From assembly GCA_031289865.1 (NCBI GenBank), contig JAITOQ010000225.1, positions 1 through 8,403 on the forward strand: DNA of 8,403 nucleotides. The letters are read 5' to 3'. The stretch comes from Clostridiales bacterium. Its GTDB lineage: Bacteria > Bacillota > Clostridia > Christensenellales > JAISNN01. This document shows, one piece after another, positions 1 through 5,002 of this stretch. Position numbers and translations under genes: made by a program. The notes below the pieces were generated by a model. The model made no database searches, had not been told where the DNA came from, and saw only the letters and a program-made list of their open reading frames with translations. The stretch's first letter is position 1. Each line of letters begins with the position of its first letter.

Positions 1-1092
1 GTCGCCGCCGACAGCATGATTTCCGACGAAGCCGCCGCGGCGGTTGAAAGAGCGGGCGTCGAGGAAGCCGCTATCAGAAGCGTATTGACGTGCAAGGCGC
101 GTTACGGCGTGTGCGCGAAGTGTTACGGCAGAGATATGGCGAGCGGGAAATTGGTCAAGATAGGCGAGGCGGTCGGAACTATTGCGGCGCAGTCTATCGG
201 CGAACCGGGAACACAGCTCACCATGAGAACCTTCCACACGGGCGGCGTCGCGACAAACGACGATATCACACAAGGCTTGCCGCGTGTCGAGGAGCTTTTT
301 GAAGCGCGTAAGCCTAAAGGTATGGCGATTGTTTCGGAGCTTGCGGGTACGGTGAGAATCGTAGACGTCGAGAACCGTAAGTCCGTCATTGTGACCGCGC
401 CCGAAGGGGACGAAAAGGACTTTCTCCTACCGTTCGGCGCAAAGGTCATCGTCAAAAACGGCGACAAGGTCGATCCCGGTACTCCGTTTACACAGGGTTC
501 TATCAACCCTCAAGACATTCTCCGTACACGCGGAGTCAAGGGCGTACAAGACTATTTGGCAAAAGAGGTTCAGTCCGCGTACCGAATCTCCGGTGTTGAA
601 ATCAACGACAAACACGTCGAGATCATCGTCAAACAAATGCTCCGCAAGGTAAAAATTGAAACGGAGGGCGATACCGATATGTTACCGGGCGAGCTTGTGG
701 ACATTTTTACCTACAGCGACAAAATCCAAAAGGTATTGCAAGACGGAGGAGTACCGGCGACGGCGAAACGTACCCTCTTAGGTATCACAAAAGCCTCCCT
801 TGCGACGGAATCCTTCCTTGCGGCGGCGTCCTTCCAAGAGACCGCGAGAGTCTTGACCGACGCGGCTATAAAAAACAAGACCGATAGATTGGTCGGACTT
901 AAAGAAAACGTCATTATCGGTAAATTGATCCCCGCGGGAACGGGCATGAAATGCTATCGCAATATATACACCGTACCCGTCAATCCCGTCAAGCCTATCG
1001 AGGACGAACCGCTTGTAATCCCTACGGAAATGCCCGAAGCTTTGGAAATCGAAAATATAGACTTGTTTGCGGATCTTTACAATAAGGAATAA
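1..1092 (+). CDS. rpoC: DNA-directed RNA polymerase subunit beta' (C-terminal part, 5' truncated by window)
   Basis: This is the C-terminal third (363 codons, open at the 5' edge) of the catalytic beta' subunit of RNA polymerase. Codons at 91, 112 and 121 encode three cysteines (C-x6-C-x2-C) of the beta' zinc site that follows the text LTCKARYGVCAKCYGRD. The trigger loop follows at once: QSIGEPGTQLTMRTFHTGG, with the catalytic-loop Met at 223, the Arg at 226 and the His at 235. After HTGG the chain runs directly into the conserved text on DDITQGLPRVEELFEAR, so the large trigger-loop insertion (SI3) of proteobacterial beta' is absent, as in Firmicutes. The reading frame is clean to the TAA at 1090-1092. 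In most bacteria rpoC follows rpoB, which would lie upstream of the window. No GC-rich terminator hairpin is visible behind it; the spacer is repetitive instead. Confidence 0.97.
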   Translation, partial: VAADSMISDEAAAAVERAGVEEAAIRSVLTCKARYGVCAKCYGRDMASGKLVKIGEAVGTIAAQSIGEPGTQLTMRTFHTGGVATNDDITQGLPRVEELFEARKPKGMAIVSELAGTVRIVDVENRKSVIVTAPEGDEKDFLLPFGAKVIVKNGDKVDPGTPFTQGSINPQDILRTRGVKGVQDYLAKEVQSAYRISGVEINDKHVEIIVKQMLRKVKIETEGDTDMLPGELVDIFTYSDKIQKVLQDGGVPATAKRTLLGITKASLATESFLAAASFQETARVLTDAAIKNKTDRLVGLKENVIIGKLIPAGTGMKCYRNIYTVPVNPVKPIEDEPLVIPTEMPEALEIENIDLFADLYNKE

Positions 1093-1100
1093 AAACAAAA

Positions 1101-1135
1101 GTTGAAAATTGAAAGTTGAAGGTTGAAAATTAAGG
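1101..1135 (+). repeat. Short heptamer array directly after rpoC
   Basis: Four to five consecutive 7-bp units of the form RTTGAAA (GTTGAAA, ATTGAAA, GTTGAAG, GTTGAAA, then a decayed ATTAAGG) start 8 bases after the rpoC stop codon. They have the same unit and orientation as the heptamers inside the 59-bp tandem repeats that follow. They are the opposite orientation to the block at 1381-1412. No coding or regulatory role is evident. Confidence 0.8.
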
Positions 1136-1151
1136 TATTGAAAAAGGTCGG

Positions 1152-1328
1152 TGTCATTCTGAAGTTGAAAATTGAAAGTTGAAAATTGAAAGTTTCGGAA
1201 TAAAAGTTATTGTCATTCTGAAGTTGAAAATTGAAAGTTAAAAATTGAAAGTTTCGGAATAAAAGTTATTGTCATTCTGAAGTTGAAAATTGAAAGTTGA
1301 AAGTTGAAAATTTCGGAATAAAAGTTAT
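1152..1328 (+). repeat. Three tandem copies of a 59-bp repeat with nested 7-bp repeats
   Basis: Copies lie at 1152-1210, 1211-1269 and 1270-1328, directly abutting with an exact 59-bp period. Each has three parts: an 11-bp head TGTCATTCTGA, about 30 bp of alternating GTTGAAA/ATTGAAA heptamers, and an 18-bp tail TTTCGGAATAAAAGTTAT. Copies 1 and 2 differ by one base in the heptamers (G at 1181 against A at 1240). Copy 3 differs from copy 1 by a swap of heptamer types near the end. A fourth head begins at 1329 but continues as the dispersed hairpin element. The near identity suggests recent expansion, and copy number may vary between strains. Confidence 0.93.
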
Positions 1329-1412
1329 TGTCATTCTGAGCTTGCGAAGAATCTAAAACGACACCTCTTTTTAAATCCTTAACTTTCAACTTTCAACTTT
1401 CAATTTTCAATT
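1281..1412. repeat. Long inverted repeat of heptamers (32-nt arms) ahead of purM
   Basis: The arm at 1281-1312 (last heptamer block of the third 59-bp copy) and the arm at 1381-1412 (TTTCAACTTTCAATTTTC type) are reverse complements over 32 positions with two mismatches. They flank a 68-nt segment that contains the dispersed hairpin element. The earlier heptamer blocks at 1101-1131, 1163-1192 and 1222-1251 could pair with the same right arm, so alternative pairings exist. If transcribed, this would place a long A/U-rich stem shortly before the purM ribosome binding site. A link to purM expression is speculation. Confidence 0.8.
1329..1361 (+). repeat. Dispersed intergenic hairpin element, copy 1
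   Basis: This 33-nt segment (TGTC-ATTCT-GAGCTTGCGA-AGAAT-CTAAAACGA) has a 5-bp stem ATTCT/AGAAT around a GAGC-containing loop. It matches a second copy at 8248-8281 with a shared 5' TGTC, a shared loop GAGC..GCGA and a shared 3' AAAACGA. The stems differ in a compensatory way. From memory, very similar strings (GTCATTCTGAGCG...) occur in intergenic regions of many bacterial genomes; I cannot verify that here. The first 11 bases are also the head of each 59-bp tandem unit, so this element is probably the parent of that array. Confidence 0.75.
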
Positions 1413-1436
1413 AAAACGAAAATTGTTTTTTAAATC

Positions 1437-1442
1437 AAAAGG
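1437..1442 (+). promoter_or_regulatory. Ribosome binding site that fixes the purM start
   Basis: AAAAGG lies 7 bases before the ATG at 1450. It is the only Shine-Dalgarno-like string near the possible purM starts. The in-frame ATG at 1423 has only A/T-rich sequence before it. The protein also aligns with the PurM family only from shortly after 1450. Confidence 0.6.
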
Positions 1443-1449
1443 TAAAAAA

Positions 1450-2478
1450 ATGGCTTTCACTAACGAAAAATCAGGCGTAAATATCAACGCGGCGGATGCG
1501 GCGAAGAAAAAAATGGCGGGCTATATCGACGGGAAAAATCCGCGTGTGCTAAATAAAACGGGTGCGTTTGCGTCCGTTTACGATATCAAATTTCCCGAAA
1601 TCAAAAATCCCGTGCTGGTCTTAAAGACCGAGGAGCCGGGCTCAAAACAAAAGCTTGCGGTCGAGTACGGAAAGGTGGAAAACGTCTGTTATGACATGAT
1701 AAACCACTTGACGAACGATATTTTGGTGATGGGCGCGACGCCCTTGACCGTACAAGACGCGATTATATGCGGAAAAATGGAACCCGATATCGTCGAACGG
1801 ATAGTCAAAACCATCTCAAAGGCTTGTACGGAGAACGGAAGCGTCCTAACGGGCGGCGAAACATCCGAGCAGCCGAACGTCGTCGAGCGCGGAACGTATA
1901 TTTTGACCTCAAGCATTGTCGGGATTGCCGAAAAAGACGGTTTGATAGACGGCTCAAAGATCACGGAGGGAGACACCGTCCTCGCGCTTGCGTCGAGCGG
2001 CGTCCATACAAACGGCTACTCGTTCCTCCGTATGCTCATGAGCGAAAGACCCGAAGTCGTAGACGCGCTTATCGGCGGGGAACGCTTTATAGACGTGATA
2101 TTGCGTCCGCATAAGTCCTATTACAAAGAGTTGATCGGATTGTTTCAAAATCCGAATCTCGTAGGCATGGCTCACATCACGGGCGGCGGCATAAAGGGAA
2201 ACCTAAACCGCATTCTCCCCGAAACGGTGAGCGCGGAAATAGACCTCAAAACGATTAAACTCCTCCCGATTTTCCGCTATCTAAAGGATACCACCCCGAC
2301 CGACGACGAAGAACTCCTAAAGACCTTTAATATGGGCGTCGGCATGACGATAGTCGTGAAACGCGGCTCCGAAGACTTTTTTATCAACCACATGAAAGCC
2401 TTCGGCACCGACTGCTACAAAATCGGTACGATTATAAAGGGCGACAAGACCGTGAGATTTACGGGGAAATTGGTGTAA
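1450..2478 (+). CDS. purM: Phosphoribosylformylglycinamidine cyclo-ligase (AIR synthetase)
   Basis: This cytosolic enzyme closes the imidazole ring of FGAM with ATP to give aminoimidazole ribonucleotide, the fifth step of de novo purine synthesis. The protein has 342 residues, close to the family norm of about 345. Family signatures in order are SGVNINAAD (8-16), the NDILVMGATPL core near residue 90, GGETSEQP (135-142, normally GGETAEMP), and SSGVHTNGYS (182-191, with the conserved His at 186). One signature is unusual: the family loop TDGVGTK reads T-E-E-P-G-S-K at 60-66. It keeps Gly and Lys but replaces the Asp by Glu and the small residues by Glu-Pro. An in-frame ATG at 1423 would add nine residues, but the ribosome binding site at 1437-1442 supports 1450. 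No other pur gene is adjacent, and a terminator follows, so it is probably monocistronic. No purine riboswitch was seen upstream. Confidence 0.93.
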   Translation: MAFTNEKSGVNINAADAAKKKMAGYIDGKNPRVLNKTGAFASVYDIKFPEIKNPVLVLKTEEPGSKQKLAVEYGKVENVCYDMINHLTNDILVMGATPLTVQDAIICGKMEPDIVERIVKTISKACTENGSVLTGGETSEQPNVVERGTYILTSSIVGIAEKDGLIDGSKITEGDTVLALASSGVHTNGYSFLRMLMSERPEVVDALIGGERFIDVILRPHKSYYKELIGLFQNPNLVGMAHITGGGIKGNLNRILPETVSAEIDLKTIKLLPIFRYLKDTTPTDDEELLKTFNMGVGMTIVVKRGSEDFFINHMKAFGTDCYKIGTIIKGDKTVRFTGKLV

Positions 2479-2500
2479 AAATATATAACTATCACAAATC

Positions 2501-2546
2501 AGAGTACGTTTATCTGCTTTTTCGCAGAGTAGAGCGTACTCTTTTT
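2501..2546 (+). terminator. Hairpin terminator after purM
   Basis: The outer arms AGAGTACG (2501-2508) and CGTACTCT (2535-2542) are perfect complements. They enclose an inner 5-bp stem TCTGC (2513-2517) / GCAGA (2524-2528) with a T-rich loop. The outer stem runs directly into a T tract at 2542-2546. It lies 23 bases after the purM stop, as expected of an intrinsic terminator, although the stem is interrupted and only moderately GC rich. Confidence 0.7.
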
Positions 2547-2613
2547 GTTGTACGGGCGACCAAAATTTATCTTGATTGGGGCAAGGGATAGCGACCGCTA
2601 AGGTGATGAATAA

Positions 2614-2834
2614 TACGGGATCGAACAAGGCAGACGATGCCGTTCTTTGAAGTTTTGGAGGCGTTGTGCGACGCGCTGCAAATCTCTTTTGTTCAGCTAT
2701 TCAGCGAATCAAAAGAAAGTGAATTGCCCGAAGAGCATAAAAAAGTATTGGAGTATTGGTCTACATTAAACAGAGGACAAAAGGATTTAATCCTAAATAT
2801 GATGATATCGTTGCGCGGTACAAAAACAGAGTAA
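2614..2834 (+). pseudogene. Remnant of an XRE-family transcriptional regulator (C-terminal half, frameshifted)
   Basis: From 2637 an open frame reads MPFFEVLEALCDALQIS..LF, the typical last helices of a Cro/CI-type HTH domain. A Glu-rich linker and a short tail with LNRGQKDLILNMM follow, ending at the TAA at 2832-2834. The DNA-recognition helix that should precede it is not in this frame, which is closed by a TGA at 2607-2609. In the neighbouring frame, 2614-2631 encodes YGIEQG, the usual motif at the end of the recognition helix, with stops just before it at 2599 and 2611. The picture is a regulator broken by a frameshift and stop codons. It could instead be a short real protein starting at 2637, but no good ribosome binding site precedes that ATG. 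The upstream part between the purM terminator and 2613 shows no convincing coding sequence. Confidence 0.6.
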
Positions 2835-2856
2835 AATAAAAACGGCAGATTTTAAA

Positions 2857-3117
2857 ATGACATTAAGTGAAGCGTTTAGCATAAGATTGGAAGAATATTT
2901 GAAAGCAAGAAAAATAACCGTTCACAGATTTATAAAGGCCAGCGATATAAGTCGGTCTACCATTACAAATTTAATGTGCGGTAATTCCAAAAGCCCGACT
3001 CTCAAAACGGTTTATCAAGTGGCGCGGGGATTGGGAATCACTCCGTATGAATTTTTGGATTGCGCTTTATTCCGTGACGAGAATTTGGATATAGATTTAA
3101 AAAACCTTTTTAAATAG
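2857..3117 (+). CDS. Small XRE-family (Cro/CI-type) DNA-binding regulator
   Basis: An 86-residue protein consisting of essentially one helix-turn-helix domain. The helix pattern is visible: FSIRLEEYLKARKITVHRFIKAS, then SDISRSTITNLMCGNSKSPTLKTVYQVARGLGITPYEF, with the turn and recognition helix around residues 27-41 and the PTLKTVYQVARGLG helices that close the fold. There is no sensor or protease domain, and the acidic tail is short. It probably acts as a dimeric repressor, but its target is unknown. The ribosome binding site is weak. I counted about 36% GC (95 of 261 bases), well below the roughly 51% in a 300-base stretch of purM, which points to recent acquisition with the neighbouring module. 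It stands 46 bases before the phd-doc pair and may regulate it, although Phd-type antitoxins normally repress themselves. Confidence 0.85.
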   Translation: MTLSEAFSIRLEEYLKARKITVHRFIKASDISRSTITNLMCGNSKSPTLKTVYQVARGLGITPYEFLDCALFRDENLDIDLKNLFK

Positions 3118-3139
3118 GTTGATTTAATCCTATTTTTTT
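3114..3139 (+). promoter_or_regulatory. Imperfect palindrome with T tract: possible operator or weak terminator
   Basis: ATAGG (3114-3118) and CCTAT (3129-3133) are complementary, with further TT/AA pairing inside, and the right arm leads into a run of seven T. It can be read as a weak intrinsic terminator for the XRE gene, whose stop codon it overlaps. It can also be read as an operator, because it covers the -35 box and part of the spacer of the antitoxin promoter. It shares the 12-mer GATTTAATCCTA with 2784-2795, where that string sits in a perfect AGGATT-T-AATCCT palindrome (2782-2794). Confidence 0.4.
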
Positions 3140-3159
3140 GATATAATATAATCGAGGTG
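3119..3159 (+). promoter_or_regulatory. Promoter and ribosome binding site of the phd-doc operon
   Basis: The -35 box TTGATT (3119-3124) and the -10 box TATAAT (3142-3147) are separated by the ideal 17 bases. A second overlapping TATAAT occupies 3147-3152. The Shine-Dalgarno GAGGTG (3154-3159) stands 4 bases before the ATG at 3164. Transcription would be expected to start around 3153-3156, so the leader would be only about ten bases long, with the ribosome binding site at its very 5' end. Confidence 0.75.
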
Positions 3160-3163
3160 TAAC

Positions 3164-3406
3164 ATGTTAATCAATACAAATCAAATCCTTACCATGACGG
3201 AGGCAAATCAAAATTTTTCGAGAGCGGCGAGACTTGCGGAAACAAACGGCAGCGCGGTGATTTTTAAAAACAATCGACCGAAGTATATTCTTGTCGACGT
3301 TGCGCAAAACCCCGTTTTTGAACTGACCGAAAACGAGAAAATCGATATTGTCGCAAAGCGGGTATTAGAAAAATACCGTTCGGCATTTGAGGAGCTTGCG
3401 AAGTGA
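3164..3406 (+). CDS. phd: Antitoxin of the Phd/YefM family
   Basis: An 80-residue protein. Its N-terminal half has the Phd/YefM pattern: ITN-like start (LINTNQILTMTEANQNFSRAARLAE), then the short strand segment GSAVIFKNNRPKYILVD. In this family that half forms a dimeric DNA-binding fold that represses the operon promoter. The C-terminal half (FELTENEKIDIVAKRVLEKYRSAFEELAK) is charged and helical, as expected for the segment that wraps the toxin. Its stop TGA (3404-3406) overlaps the GTG start of the next gene, the usual arrangement for coupled antitoxin-toxin translation. It has its own strong promoter. The family call is from sequence pattern; the partner gene makes it secure. Confidence 0.9.
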   Translation: MLINTNQILTMTEANQNFSRAARLAETNGSAVIFKNNRPKYILVDVAQNPVFELTENEKIDIVAKRVLEKYRSAFEELAK

Positions 3407-3780
3407 TAAAATTTGGGAAAGAGAAGGTGTTGTTGTTGCATCAATTGATGACGGAGGAAACGGGCGGTTCGGCGGGCGTCCGTGATTACGGCTTGCTTGA
3501 TTCAGCTTTGGAAAGCGCATTTCAAACCTTTGATAAAAAAGATTTATATCCGACAAATCAAGAAAAAGCCGCAAAACTCGGACATGGTTTGGTGGCGAAT
3601 CATGCGTTTATAGACGGGAACAAGAGAATCGGAATGTATGTTATGTTGACATTTTTGGAAGTAAACGGTATCCCAATAGATGTTACAAACGAAGAAGTAA
3701 TCCGTATAGGGATTGCGCTTGCCGACGGCAGTATGAAATATGACGGGCTTTTGCAATGGATTAAAGATAATCAAATTTAA
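3403..3780 (+). CDS. doc: Doc-type toxin with Fic fold
   Basis: A 125-residue protein, the size of P1 Doc (about 126). The Fic/Doc motif HAFIDGNKRIG occupies residues 67-77. The Lys at 74 stands where AMP-transferring Fic proteins have Gly (HxFx(D/E)GNGR). In characterised Doc toxins that change goes with phosphorylation of elongation factor Tu instead of AMP transfer, which halts translation. By that rule this protein is a Doc-like kinase, which is an inference. The preceding text GVRDYGLLDSALESAFQTF is also typical of Doc. The start is GTG at 3403, overlapping the antitoxin stop as GTGA, with GAGGAG at 3389-3394 as ribosome binding site. No antitoxin helix motif is fused to it; the upstream Phd supplies neutralisation. 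Confidence 0.92.
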   Translation: MIKFGKEKVLLLHQLMTEETGGSAGVRDYGLLDSALESAFQTFDKKDLYPTNQEKAAKLGHGLVANHAFIDGNKRIGMYVMLTFLEVNGIPIDVTNEEVIRIGIALADGSMKYDGLLQWIKDNQI

Positions 3781-3792
3781 TAGCGGCATAAG

Positions 3793-3821
3793 TTGCAAAA
3801 GATTTGATTCTGTGATAAAAT
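3793..3821 (+). promoter_or_regulatory. Possible promoter of the RF1-like gene
   Basis: TTGCAA (3793-3798) and TAAAAT (3816-3821) are spaced by 17 bases, just after the doc stop codon. Start of transcription would fall near 3828. That leaves a plausible leader for a GTG start at 3904 but almost none for a TTG start at 3835. Both boxes deviate from consensus, so this is tentative. Confidence 0.4.
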
Positions 3822-3886
3822 AACATTAGGTTTTTTGCGGATAATAGATTTGCATTATAAAAAACAGATTATAAAAAGACAGACGC

Positions 3887-3893
3887 GGAGGAG
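3887..3893 (+). promoter_or_regulatory. Ribosome binding site supporting the GTG start at 3904
   Basis: GGAGGAG ends 10 bases before the GTG at 3904. The alternative in-frame TTG at 3835 has only a weak AGG in front of it. The start at 3904 also gives a protein of RF1-like length. Confidence 0.5.
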
Positions 3894-3903
3894 AGCGAGG
3901 CGG

Positions 3904-4944
3904 GTGGAAAAGCAGTTTGAGAGATTAGCCCGACAGACCGAAAAAATAAAAGACAGATATGACGAAGCGGAAGAGTTGATTTCCATGCCCGAAATCATTG
4001 CCGACAACAGATTGTATCGGCGGTTGGTTTCGGAAAATGCGGCGAACCGTGCGGTTGTCGAAAAGCGTGCGGAGATGATAAGGGCGGCGAAAGAAGCGGA
4101 ACGGTGCGGACAAGAGCTTTTGACCGCGGAGGGCGATATAAGGACGCTGCTTTTTGAGGAAGAAAAAAAGCAGAGGGAGAAAGCCGCGGATGCGGCGGAG
4201 GAGCTTTCTCGGTTGCTGTTTTCGGATCGTGACGAGGAATGCGAGATTGTGGTCGAAATCAGAGTTTCGGACATGCTTGACAACTCGTTAAAGCTTGCGT
4301 TTTCGCTTTTTTCTATGTATCTTAGAGCGTCGGAACGCATGGGATTTTTGACGCGAACGGAAAAAACCTATATGCCCCGTCCCGAAATGCTGAAATCCGC
4401 TACCTTTACCGTCGCGGGTAAGGGCGCGTACGGAAGCTTTAGGTACGAGAGCGGTGCGCACAGATATACGGAAAGCCGCCGAGATATTTTGGATAAAACC
4501 TACGGGACGGCATACGTCACCGTCTACAAAAAGCCATGGACGGAGGAAATCGAATTTGGCGACAAGGATATTCGGATAGACCTCTTTCATTCGGGCGGCG
4601 CGGGCGGTCAAAACATAAACAAGGTGGAGACCGCAATACGCGTGACGCACCTCCCGACGGGCATCGTCGTGACGTGTCAAGACGAGCGGTCGCAGTTTAA
4701 AAACAAGGAACGCGCACTCGCCAACCTCAAAGAAAAACTCAAAGAAATCGAAGACAAAAGGCGAGAGAGCGAAATCGACAACGCGAGAAATGAGCAAAAA
4801 GCCGCTTCAAAGGGTGTGCCGATTAGAATCTATAACGCGGGGGATAATACGGTAGAGGATTTGAGATGCGAGGTGACGCTGCCGATGGACGTCGTTTTGG
4901 ACGGAGGAATAGAGGGCTTTTGTGAGGCATTGAGATTGATTTAA
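3904..4944 (+). CDS. RF1-like GGQ protein lacking stop-codon recognition motifs
   Basis: A homologue of class I peptide release factors, 346 residues from GTG 3904 (369 if TTG 3835 is used; RF1 is about 355-360). Residues 1-110 form the helical domain 1, with the RF1-like text ELISMPEIIADNRLYRRLVSE. A PCRF-like core follows (KSATFTVAGKGAYGSFRYESGAHR), then GGAGGQNINKVETAIRVTHLPTGIVV and QDERSQFKNKERALANL. GGQ at 234-236 is the motif that triggers hydrolysis of peptidyl-tRNA in the ribosome. Two other hallmarks are gone. The RF1 text GTGGDEA after the EIR strand reads V-S-D-M-L-D-N here (121-127). After GAHR (184-187), where RF1 has the PxT and RF2 the SPF tripeptide, the chain reads YTESRRDILDK. 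It is therefore unlikely to read stop codons as RF1 or RF2 do. A rescue role on stalled ribosomes is an inference; a degenerate paralogue is the alternative. Confidence 0.85.
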   Translation: MEKQFERLARQTEKIKDRYDEAEELISMPEIIADNRLYRRLVSENAANRAVVEKRAEMIRAAKEAERCGQELLTAEGDIRTLLFEEEKKQREKAADAAEELSRLLFSDRDEECEIVVEIRVSDMLDNSLKLAFSLFSMYLRASERMGFLTRTEKTYMPRPEMLKSATFTVAGKGAYGSFRYESGAHRYTESRRDILDKTYGTAYVTVYKKPWTEEIEFGDKDIRIDLFHSGGAGGQNINKVETAIRVTHLPTGIVVTCQDERSQFKNKERALANLKEKLKEIEDKRRESEIDNARNEQKAASKGVPIRIYNAGDNTVEDLRCEVTLPMDVVLDGGIEGFCEALRLI

Positions 4945-4982
4945 TGCATTCTGCATTCTGCATTTACAAAGTATTTTGCATT
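4943..4982 (+). repeat. TGCATTC heptamer repeat with flanking inverted hexamers
   Basis: Three consecutive heptamers TGCATTC, TGCATTC, TGCATTT (4945-4965) begin directly after the stop codon of the RF1-like gene. AATGCA (4943-4948, overlapping the stop) and TGCATT (4977-4982) are complementary and could close a small hairpin. This is a second 7-bp repeat family, unrelated in sequence to the RTTGAAA family at 1101-1412 but in the same kind of place, immediately behind a gene. Confidence 0.75.
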
Positions 4983-5002
4983 AAAAAAAACAAGGAACAA
5001 GA

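Noticed and set aside
1152..1328. CRISPR array
   Set aside because: The 59-bp units abut directly and are internally repetitive, with no unique spacers between them and no cas genes in the window.
1423..1449. Longer purM starting at the ATG at 1423
   Set aside because: The nine extra residues (MFFKSKGKK) have no family match and no ribosome binding site; AAAAGG before 1450 fits better.
1093..1449. Purine riboswitch ahead of purM
   Set aside because: I see none of the conserved three-way-junction sequences; the region is explained by heptamer repeats and one hairpin element.
1767..2114. Open frame of 115 codons inside purM on the same strand
   Set aside because: It is Arg-rich, low-complexity text in a shifted frame of a conserved enzyme gene, without its own signals.
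3835..3903. TTG start for the RF1-like protein
   Set aside because: It adds a very basic 23-residue stretch without an RF1 counterpart, has a weak ribosome binding site, and would leave almost no leader after the likely promoter. It remains possible.
3855..4797. Long open frames on the minus strand opposite the RF1-like gene
   Set aside because: They show no recognisable domain or ribosome binding site and lie fully under a conserved gene; they are by-products of its codon bias.
3904..4944. RF-H (prfH) assignment
   Set aside because: RF-H proteins are much shorter because they lack the helical domain 1, and are usually next to rtcB. Here domain 1 is present and no rtcB is seen.
4943..4982. 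Intrinsic terminator of the RF1-like gene
   Set aside because: The closing stem AATGCA/TGCATT is short, encloses a long loop, and is followed by A residues and not T residues, so it is recorded as a repeat only.
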